A stretch of 51,479 nt of DNA from CAZFLN01 sp964519905 (GTDB taxonomy: Bacteria > Patescibacteriota > Microgenomatia > UBA1400 > UBA1396). Below are positions 24,778-31,975 of this stretch, in pieces. The stretch spans positions 1-51,479 of the forward strand of contig CAZFLN010000007.1 in NCBI GenBank assembly GCA_964519905.1, read 5' to 3'. The notes under the pieces are model-generated. The model saw nothing but the letters and a program-made list of their open reading frames with translations. It did no database searches and was not told where the DNA came from. Each line of letters opens with the position of its first letter. Position 1 is the stretch's first letter. Both the position numbers and the translations under genes were made by a program.

Positions 24778-25641
24778 ATGTCCTCTCAGGCGGATTTTGA
24801 CCGCACACCACTTGTTTCCATCATTATTCCTACCCTCTATGCGAAACCAGAAATTCTGGAAGAGTGTTTGAGGGCACTGGCAGAACAAAACTTTTCCGAG
24901 AAATTTGATGTCTGGTTGATTGAAAACAGATCCGCACAGAAGAGAATCATCATCCCTTCAAAACTTGATTTGCATGTACTCTCATTGAAAACCAACCAAG
25001 GATTCACCGGTGCAGTGAATGCTGGCATCCAAGCAAGCAGCGCACCATTGGTTGTACTGCTCAATGACGACGCCGTTCCAGAGAAACAGTGGCTAACAGA
25101 GTTGCTTGCCACACAACGAAAGTCCGGCGCCGACATGGTTGCGAGCACCATTTATCTGGCGGATAAAAAAACACTTGATTCTCAAGGCTTTACATTTGCT
25201 TGGCGTGGCAAGGCAGCCGCGATAAATCAACAAGATAACGAACTGCTTACTGCTCCAGACTCTTGGCTGAAACACCTGGATCTCTTTTCTGCGCAATCCC
25301 CTACAGCGTCTGAACCATTTGGTCCGGATGCCGCTGCTGCGTTGTATACGCGAAAAATGCTCAACGATGTTGGCATCTTCAATGCCGCATTTTTCGCGTA
25401 CCTCGAAGACGTTGAACTTTCGTTCCGAGCACGTATGGCTGGATATACGTGTGTTGTCAGCCCTGCCATCGTGTATCACCACAAGCACGCTACTTCCAAC
25501 ACCATGTCTGGATTTAAAGCCTGCCAGGATCTCAAAAACTGGTGGCGGATTGTTTTTAATTACCCAAGTGCAGCTTGGAGAAGGTTTTGTTTTAAAATTC
25601 TCATGGAAAGGGTAAAAAATCTCAAAGGTCTTCTTTTCTAA
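24778..25641 (+). CDS. Glycosyltransferase family 2, rhamnosyltransferase-like
   Basis: The 287-residue cytoplasmic GT-A enzyme shows VSIIIPTLYAKPEILEECLRAL, NQGFTGAVNAGIQ and the metal-binding VVLLNDDAVPE (~100). FGPDAAAALYTRKMLNDVG and YLEDVELSFRARMAG provide the acceptor and catalytic region. The pattern is that of dTDP-rhamnose or related transferases that extend surface glycans. It lies at the border of the AT-rich sugar island: its own composition is like the core genome, and the next gene is AT-rich. It converges on the DUF2304 gene, with 10 bases between the stops. Confidence 0.9.
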   Translation: MSSQADFDRTPLVSIIIPTLYAKPEILEECLRALAEQNFSEKFDVWLIENRSAQKRIIIPSKLDLHVLSLKTNQGFTGAVNAGIQASSAPLVVLLNDDAVPEKQWLTELLATQRKSGADMVASTIYLADKKTLDSQGFTFAWRGKAAAINQQDNELLTAPDSWLKHLDLFSAQSPTASEPFGPDAAAALYTRKMLNDVGIFNAAFFAYLEDVELSFRARMAGYTCVVSPAIVYHHKHATSNTMSGFKACQDLKNWWRIVFNYPSAAWRRFCFKILMERVKNLKGLLF

Positions 25642-25651
25642 AAGCAAAAAT

Positions 25652-26005
25652 CTAGCGATCTTTTTTAAAATATCGAGCTTCGCTTTCAGATATTGATAAC
25701 TGACGCACCAAACGAGTCGTGATTTGCTCAAGTTTTCGACTACGTTCATACAATCTAAACACTGTCATGAGTAAAATCAAAAGCGACAAATAAATGGCAA
25801 AATCGACTCCTCGCCCTATTCCGAATAAATTCGCAACTGTCGATAATAGCCTCGTATTAAAAACAAGTATGGATACTATAATCCAAAAAATTATCCAAAG
25901 CCGCGCAAAAAGAGCCGGAATTTCATTACGAGACCTCTTCTGTATTGTCTGAAGAACAATAAGTATTGCGAAAACGACGAAAACGACTTGAAAAGGAGAC
26001 ATCAT
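25652..26005 (-). CDS. DUF2304 family membrane protein
   Basis: The 117-residue protein has three membrane helices (FQVVFVVFAILIVLQTI, ALFARLWIIFWIIVSILVF, FAIYLSLLILLMTVF) and a C-terminal coiled helix (SRKLEQITTRLVRQLSI), as in DUF2304. Family members sit next to dolichol/polyprenyl-phosphate sugar transferases and are thought to anchor or assist them. That fits here: its ATG overlaps the stop of the GT2 gene in ATGA, and AAGGAT precedes it. Function of the family is not established. Confidence 0.8.
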   Translation of the reverse strand: MMSPFQVVFVVFAILIVLQTIQKRSRNEIPALFARLWIIFWIIVSILVFNTRLLSTVANLFGIGRGVDFAIYLSLLILLMTVFRLYERSRKLEQITTRLVRQLSISESEARYFKKDR

Positions 26006-26691
26006 ATCCTTCTGAGGAGCATTTGGGTTGCAATTTTAAGAGAATTCATGTTGCTCTGACCTTTTTGTAGAGAATAATTTGTATAATGAACAGTTGTAGG
26101 AATTTCCTTATATATGAGTTCTTTTTGAAAAATTTGATCAATAATCTCAGATGCATGCGCCATTCTATTTTCTGTCAGATATATACTCTCAAGAGATTTT
26201 CTATTTAAGCCACGAAAACCATTATGGACATCTGATAAGAGAACATTACTGTAAAAATATGTAAATAATATTCCAAGTTTTAATATAAGCCTTCGAGACC
26301 ACTTAAGGTTATGAGTTTCCCCTAAAAAGCGAGATCCCAGTGTGACATCACACTGGCCACTGATCAGTGGCGCCACAATTGAGGGAATTTCTTTAGGCTC
26401 AAATTGTCCATCGGCATCATATGTTACAACAAACTGGGAATCTAAATTTCTCTTTGCAAAATCAAAACCCGTTTGCAAGGCTGCACCTTGCCCGAGATTC
26501 TGAGAATGATGGAGAACAAAAATATTTTTATACTTCTTAGATATTTTGAGAAGTAATTCATAGGTATTATCGGTTGAACAATCATCAATGACCACTATGA
26601 ATCGAGCAAACGTCAGCAGAGAAAGAACAACCTCTTCAATTTTTTTGCTCTCGTTGTATGCAGCGATGATAATATCTGGCTTGATCTTCAC
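26002..26691 (-). CDS. Glycosyltransferase family 2, polyprenyl-phosphate sugar synthase (DPM1-like)
   Basis: The 229-residue enzyme shows DIIIAAYNESKKIEEVV, VVIDDCSTDNTYELL, the DXD motif VTYDADGQFEPKEI (~95) and LGSRFLG, as in DPM1/polyprenyl-phosphate glycosyltransferases. These make lipid-linked mannose or glucose as donors for GT-C enzymes. A candidate GT-C enzyme (29012-30811) lies in the same island. No ATG is available near the N-terminus. GTG 26691 is chosen because it starts directly before the first beta strand; an upstream TTG at 26730 is less likely. It is translationally coupled to the DUF2304 gene. Confidence 0.83.
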   Translation of the reverse strand: MKIKPDIIIAAYNESKKIEEVVLSLLTFARFIVVIDDCSTDNTYELLLKISKKYKNIFVLHHSQNLGQGAALQTGFDFAKRNLDSQFVVTYDADGQFEPKEIPSIVAPLISGQCDVTLGSRFLGETHNLKWSRRLILKLGILFTYFYSNVLLSDVHNGFRGLNRKSLESIYLTENRMAHASEIIDQIFQKELIYKEIPTTVHYTNYSLQKGQSNMNSLKIATQMLLRRI

Positions 26692-26826
26692 TCTTAGAAT
26701 TAATACTACATTATTTGCCCCAAAACCCAAGTGTTGATTATCTTATTTATCATAAATGACTTATATTTCTCCCCAACAAGCAATTTGCCTGTTATGTTTT
26801 TATGCTGTATTCTTGAGATTAGCTCA

Positions 26827-27831
26827 ATGATCTACATACTCAATCATCACTCCTGGCCAGATGGATCTCCATCTGCAATATATGCAGACGATCTTGCCGA
26901 AGAACTAAAATCATTAAATAATAGAAATGTTGCCATAGTATGTACGGATGCAACATATCGTAAGTCTAAACGAAAAGAACCAAAAGTCCCTATTATAAGA
27001 CTCAAATCTAACCAATACGAACGAAATGATGTCTTATCTTTATTTAAGGATTACTTCAAGGCTTTTAATTTGTTTCGAGATTTTATTCATAACAACGTCC
27101 AGAAGGATGACACTGTCATTGTCACCAGCTCACCGTTTTTTAATGTTTTTTTGATAAATGCACTTAAAAAAAAGAGTGCGGTTAGTATTTACTGGCTTCA
27201 TGACTACTTTCCGGACTCTTTGCTTTCTATGGGTGGTTTTTACTCATTATTTTATTTTCCATTCCATCAAATTTGGCATTACAAACTAAGCCAATGGAAT
27301 CATGTAATACTTCCAGGAATAAATTCTGATTATCATGGAAAAAATTCTTCAATTTTTCGTTTCTGGCCAACAATCAAGGATCATGCCGATATTCCAACAA
27401 AGAATGAGCCAAAAAAGGCGCTCTATGTTGGAAACATCGGAATAATTCATGACGTTCAAGCACTTATTTCAGAAGCGAAGAAATGGAAAAACAAGGGGTA
27501 TGAAATAAATTTTTATGCTGATGGACCCAAAGCAAAAAATCTTCCAGATTGGATAAATCTTAAGAAAATTTCTAGCGAAAAACACCTGTCAGAGGTTTTG
27601 CAAACTCACGATGTGCATTTAGTTGTGGGATCACTCCACAGTGACAAATCTAGTTTCCCTTCTAAAACTTGGAACTCACTCTATTACAAGAAAAAAATTG
27701 TCCCAGTTGCATTTGGACCAAACTTCACTAAAGAACTAAAACTTATGGTTCAATCTGACTTTATTTCACATAAAAAAAACTTAGCTCAATTCATACAGTC
27801 AAAAACTAATGATAAAGACAAAAATGATTAA
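26827..27831 (+). CDS. GT-B glycosyltransferase (WcaI/WbuB-like)
   Basis: The 334-residue product begins MIYILNHHSWPDGSPSAIYADDLAEEL, close to the N-terminus of WbuB/WcaI-type GT4 enzymes, where the first Rossmann fold binds the acceptor. The second domain contains KKALYVGNIGIIHDVQALIS and YADGPKAKNLPDW. The usual C-terminal E-x7-E motif is weak. An N-terminal extension to 26731 is possible but has no homology-like features. The last eight bases overlap the next gene. The gene is AT-rich and belongs to the island, probably transferring a sugar in surface-glycan assembly. Confidence 0.78.
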   Translation: MIYILNHHSWPDGSPSAIYADDLAEELKSLNNRNVAIVCTDATYRKSKRKEPKVPIIRLKSNQYERNDVLSLFKDYFKAFNLFRDFIHNNVQKDDTVIVTSSPFFNVFLINALKKKSAVSIYWLHDYFPDSLLSMGGFYSLFYFPFHQIWHYKLSQWNHVILPGINSDYHGKNSSIFRFWPTIKDHADIPTKNEPKKALYVGNIGIIHDVQALISEAKKWKNKGYEINFYADGPKAKNLPDWINLKKISSEKHLSEVLQTHDVHLVVGSLHSDKSSFPSKTWNSLYYKKKIVPVAFGPNFTKELKLMVQSDFISHKKNLAQFIQSKTNDKDKND

Positions 27832-28993
27832 ATTAATTAAATCAACTTTTTTCAATGAGACAGATACAAAAGAAAAACTGACTGAGTTTATTACTCAAGC
27901 GGAGATGCTCAGCTTTTCAGAACAGTGTCAATCTTTTGAAAGTAATTTTTCGAAATATCAAGAAAGAGCTGAAAGCATCTTCGTCAATAGCGGCAGCTCA
28001 GCCAATCTTGCAGTGATTCAATCCTTGATGAACCTAGGAAGGCTCAAAAAAGGCGATAAAGTTGGATTTTCTGCCATTACGTGGTCTACAAACGTGATGC
28101 CTTTGCTCCAACTTGGACTCGTGCCAATTCCAATTGACGTCGAACTCGACACACTAAATACGTCATCCGAAATATTTGAGAAAGCGATTAAAAAGTACAA
28201 AATTAAAGCTTTTTTTATTACTAACTTACTCGGATTTTGTGATGATATTGATGTAATCGCTCAAATCTGCCAACAGAATAATGTTCTACTGATCGAGGAT
28301 AACTGTGAATCACTTGGAAGTGTGCATGCAGGGAAAAAACTTGGCAACTTTGGGATTGCCAGTACTTTTTCTTTTTACGTTGGTCATCACATGTCGACCA
28401 TAGAAGGTGGCATGGTATGTACAGACGATGAAGAGTTAGCAACAATGATTCGACTTGTGCGTGCTCATGGTTGGGATCGTAATCTCTCAGAGAAAAACCA
28501 AACCAAAATTCGAAGTAGATACAAAGTAAATTCTTCTTTTTACTCTCGTTATACGTTTTATGATCTGGGTTACAACTTGAGACCAACAGAAATAAATGGC
28601 TTCTTGGGAAATAATCAACTTAAATACCTTGATGAAATTACGCGAAGAAGATCAGAAATCTTTTCAACTCTTTCTGAGAAAATATATGCAAATCCAGAAT
28701 ACATGAGTCTCGATGTAAGTCACATGGATTTTGTTTCGAATTTTGCAATCCCTGTAATCTGTAAATCTGTCGAGAAGCGTGATGAGTTGGTTAAAAAATG
28801 TGACGGTAAAGTCGAAATCCGACCAGTTGTTGGTGGAGATATGACTCGCCAGCCATTCTTTGGGAAATATCTCAAAAAGAAACTCCCAGAAATGAAAAAC
28901 GCACACCTGATTCATAGTCAAGGATTATATTTCGGCAACAATCCAGAGCTTACTAATGATGAGATAGAAACACTAATTAATGTTTTTTTATAG
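27824..28993 (+). CDS. DegT/DnrJ-family sugar 3-dehydratase (ColD-like; active-site Lys replaced by His)
   Basis: The protein is a fold-type I PLP enzyme of 389 residues with SGSSANLAVIQSL (phosphate binding), EDNCESLGS (Asp pairing with the cofactor) and the strand SFYVGHHMSTIEGGM. In normal DegT aminotransferases the first His of that HH (His188) is the Schiff-base Lys. His there is the hallmark of PMP-dependent 3-dehydratases: ColD (GDP-4-keto-6-deoxymannose, ~388 residues) and the longer E1/RfbH (CDP sugar, ~437). Length favours ColD. It would deoxygenate C3 of a nucleotide sugar to make a 3,6-dideoxyhexose. ATG 27824 overlaps the previous gene; ATG 27809 is an alternative. Confidence 0.85.
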   Translation: MIKLIKSTFFNETDTKEKLTEFITQAEMLSFSEQCQSFESNFSKYQERAESIFVNSGSSANLAVIQSLMNLGRLKKGDKVGFSAITWSTNVMPLLQLGLVPIPIDVELDTLNTSSEIFEKAIKKYKIKAFFITNLLGFCDDIDVIAQICQQNNVLLIEDNCESLGSVHAGKKLGNFGIASTFSFYVGHHMSTIEGGMVCTDDEELATMIRLVRAHGWDRNLSEKNQTKIRSRYKVNSSFYSRYTFYDLGYNLRPTEINGFLGNNQLKYLDEITRRRSEIFSTLSEKIYANPEYMSLDVSHMDFVSNFAIPVICKSVEKRDELVKKCDGKVEIRPVVGGDMTRQPFFGKYLKKKLPEMKNAHLIHSQGLYFGNNPELTNDEIETLINVFL

Positions 28994-29011
28994 CACAAAA
29001 ATTTTAATCAT

Positions 29012-30811
29012 ATGAACCCAGAATCACTCACACTAATATCAATCTATTCTTTAATTTTTACGATTTTTAACAGCATTTTTTCATTTCCATTTTTTTTCTT
29101 TCTGAAAGCTCGGTCTGAGAAAAAGTTCCTCGCTCCAATCTTTGGATTAGGAGCTCAAATTTCTATTCTGTATTGGATACTGTTTCTTCATCTTCCTATA
29201 GTAAAGTCTTTTCTGGTCTTCGCACTCCTTTCACTCATAGTCTCTGCCGCGCTGGTACTACAAAAGAGTTTTTCAGAACTAAGCGAGATCTGTAAACAAT
29301 TCTTTTTGACACATTGTACCCAATTGATTATAAGCCTGATATTCTTGATCTTTTTTCTCTCTCCACAAATGACACATCTATCGTTTATTCCTTCATATGA
29401 AGTAAATCATGATCCAATTGTAATTCTAAACTTTGCACACCTCATTACTCATCCTGAGACGACAGGAAATGTCTTAGAAAACTTTAACTTGAAAAATGGA
29501 TACCCACTTGGGTTCTCGCTTTTGTTAGCTAACTATTCAACTTTATTCAGGTTAGACGCCTACATATATGCTTCCATCTTAAATGTCACGATTTTTTCGT
29601 TTACCTCGCTATCCTTAGCAGCGATTATGTATCGAATTTTTAAAAGCAATTACTGGACCAGCACTATTCTTTCTACAACCGGAATACTTTCGTATATGTC
29701 AATACAAATGGTAAATCAATCATTTTATCAACAAGTCCTCTTAACACCATTTCTCTTTGCAATTATTTATTATTTCTTGAAAGGAATTTTCGATAAAAAC
29801 TATAAATCTTTTCTTTTCATAGCATTGCTAACAGGATTTTCATTTCTTTCTTATACAGCCAGTATTTTTCTGTGGATAATTCCACTTGGAATATTACAAC
29901 TATTTACATTATTAAAAAGTAAAATTAATAAAGAGAAAGTTCAGTATATTTTCATCTCTCTTCTCATTTTTCTTTTCCTTCTTCTGCCATATTTTGAAGC
30001 ATTTGTAAATTTTTCGAAAACAATTACAGCACCAAAGCATAGGGAGCATTCAATTCAGCAAATGAGAGGCAATACGCTTGGGTTTTCTTCAATACATACT
30101 GCATTTGGAACCTGGGGAGAAAAAGACTTTAGAATCCCAGAAACAACAAGTAAGAGATACTTGGCAGCAAGTATTTCTACTGTAATTATTTTTATATTCC
30201 TAATTGTCAGTTTCTTTTTGATAAAAAAAGAGAAAAAGTATGAAGTACTGTTAATATTTTTTGTCTTCATACTTCCAATAGTGTATTTCAGGTTTTTTAC
30301 TGATTCACCATATGTTTTTAATAAAACACTGTATTATTTTTCCTGCCTTATACTTCCACTCTTCTTTATATCAATTTATAAGGTTACGACTTCTCGTTTT
30401 CGTCCACTTGCCTTACTCTCCTTCATACCACTTTTAACCATTTTGAATGGATCAGTTTCTTCACTTCTCTACATACCAACACCACCTCTATCAAAGTTTG
30501 AGGAAATAAAATCTCTCTCAATTTTTGCACAAAATAGTATTGTCTCGGATGGACGTGAATTCATTCTTGTAGATAATGAGGACTGGGCAAGATACTTTTT
30601 GCTACCACTCAATTCTTGTGTAACGCATACAAGAACACATCCATGTAAGAATCCACAAATTGAAGGAAACCTCGAAGAAATTCACAAAATTAACGAGCAT
30701 ATATACGGAATTAACAAGAACTTCGTAAACAATGAAATTTTGGAACAGAGTGAAATCCTTTGGGAATCAAATCAATACTATATTCTCAGAACTCTAAAAA
30801 TCAAAGAGTAA
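29012..30811 (+). CDS. Large polytopic membrane protein, putative GT-C glycosyltransferase
   Basis: The 599-residue protein has about twelve hydrophobic segments in its first ~470 residues and a soluble C-terminal domain (~480-599). After the early helices, the loop SYEVNHDPIVILNFAHLI (~130) contains an Asp and leads to a YPLGFSLLLANYS helix, a layout seen in GT-C enzymes with a catalytic Asp in the first extracytoplasmic loop. With the polyprenyl-phosphate sugar synthase at 26 kb it could use a lipid-linked sugar donor. No family is recognised with certainty. The gene is strongly AT-rich. Its stop overlaps the convergent GT4 gene by 18 bases. Confidence 0.72.
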   Translation: MNPESLTLISIYSLIFTIFNSIFSFPFFFFLKARSEKKFLAPIFGLGAQISILYWILFLHLPIVKSFLVFALLSLIVSAALVLQKSFSELSEICKQFFLTHCTQLIISLIFLIFFLSPQMTHLSFIPSYEVNHDPIVILNFAHLITHPETTGNVLENFNLKNGYPLGFSLLLANYSTLFRLDAYIYASILNVTIFSFTSLSLAAIMYRIFKSNYWTSTILSTTGILSYMSIQMVNQSFYQQVLLTPFLFAIIYYFLKGIFDKNYKSFLFIALLTGFSFLSYTASIFLWIIPLGILQLFTLLKSKINKEKVQYIFISLLIFLFLLLPYFEAFVNFSKTITAPKHREHSIQQMRGNTLGFSSIHTAFGTWGEKDFRIPETTSKRYLAASISTVIIFIFLIVSFFLIKKEKKYEVLLIFFVFILPIVYFRFFTDSPYVFNKTLYYFSCLILPLFFISIYKVTTSRFRPLALLSFIPLLTILNGSVSSLLYIPTPPLSKFEEIKSLSIFAQNSIVSDGREFILVDNEDWARYFLLPLNSCVTHTRTHPCKNPQIEGNLEEIHKINEHIYGINKNFVNNEILEQSEILWESNQYYILRTLKIKE

Positions 30812-31975
30812 TTCTAGTGGTAAGTTCTCAATCATGAAATTTTCTTGAACTTTTCTATACCCATTATTACCAAATTTTTTTCTCAGATTTTCATTATTAA
30901 TAAGTCGCTTGAGGGCATCAGTCAGTGAATCTAACGAGTTGTAATCAAAAATAAGACCATTGGAATCAGACTCAATCAACTCAGAGACAGCCGGGATATC
31001 ATTTCCAATCACAGGGATTTTCCGAGACCAAGCCTCAATAAAAACTAAACCAAATGACTCCTGAAACGAGGGATTAACTAGCAAAAGAGCGCTGTCAATT
31101 AAATCAACTTTAGCCTCATCCGAAATATTGTTGATCCGCTCAATCATCTCTGGAAATTTTGAATTTGCTACGATTGTATCTAGCTCAATCGAAAAATCTG
31201 TTCTTCTTCCAGCAATTACCAATTTATTCTTGTATCCATCTTCCCAAATTTTTTGCATCGCCCCAATAAGCATTGGAATATTTTTATGACGACCTTCTTG
31301 ACCAAGAAATAAAACTGAGTCGTTTTTTTCCTGAAATACATCCATTTTTAAAAGTTTAGGAGATAATGGATTATTAATTCTTAAAATATTTTTTTTGGAA
31401 ATCCCAAGAGAAATCATTGATTGCTTCTCACTTTCAGTTGTGCAAATAACTTTATTTGCACTCCGAAGTATAAATCTATTAATCAGGGAAGAGTGAAGAA
31501 AGTCATCTGGATGAAAGTGCGGGAAAAAAATGAAAGGTATTCGCTTTACTTTTGAAAGAAAAAATGCATATATCGGCGCTGATGTCGGAGTTGGACCGCC
31601 GATGATAACGTCATATGTTTCCTGAAGAATTGGTTTTGGAAAAACAAAATGTGGACCAAAAAAAATTGAGCCAATACTGTTTCGAAGAAATATGAAATAA
31701 TTTACAAATTTCCAAATTGGAGTCATTCCGAACTGAAACAGAGAAAATGAACGTTGTCGAAATACTTTAACACCATGAACAACTTCAAAACTTAAAAGAT
31801 TATTATCTTTCCCTTTAATGTAGTCTTCTGTTGACAATCCATCACTTGTTAAAACAGTTACCTGATTGCCACGTTGAACTAACTCTTCAGCTATCATCTG
31901 ATACACAAATTCAGCACCACCAATTGAAGGCGAATACAAATGAGTAATGAATAGTATTTTTTTACTTTTCTTCAT
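30794..31975 (-). CDS. Glycosyltransferase family 4
   Basis: The 393-residue GT-B enzyme starts ILFITHLYSPSIGGAEFVYQMIAEEL, the standard GT4 N-terminus with the GG(A/V)E loop. It ends with the donor-binding domain VLFLGQEGRHKNIPMLIGAM, PSFQESFGLVFIEAWSRKIPVIG (E-x7-E motif) and SNGLIFD. It is the last gene of the ABC-exporter operon and overlaps the preceding gene by 14 bases. It probably adds one sugar to the exported chain or its primer; donor unknown. Confidence 0.9.
   Translation of the reverse strand: MKKSKKILFITHLYSPSIGGAEFVYQMIAEELVQRGNQVTVLTSDGLSTEDYIKGKDNNLLSFEVVHGVKVFRQRSFSLFQFGMTPIWKFVNYFIFLRNSIGSIFFGPHFVFPKPILQETYDVIIGGPTPTSAPIYAFFLSKVKRIPFIFFPHFHPDDFLHSSLINRFILRSANKVICTTESEKQSMISLGISKKNILRINNPLSPKLLKMDVFQEKNDSVLFLGQEGRHKNIPMLIGAMQKIWEDGYKNKLVIAGRRTDFSIELDTIVANSKFPEMIERINNISDEAKVDLIDSALLLVNPSFQESFGLVFIEAWSRKIPVIGNDIPAVSELIESDSNGLIFDYNSLDSLTDALKRLINNENLRKKFGNNGYRKVQENFMIENLPLELLFDF

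Noticed and set aside
26731..26826. N-terminal extension of the GT-B enzyme at 26827
   Set aside because: The extension is a hydrophobic stretch unlike the family, while MIYILNHHSWPDGSPSA is the expected N-terminus. An unusual anchor cannot be fully excluded.
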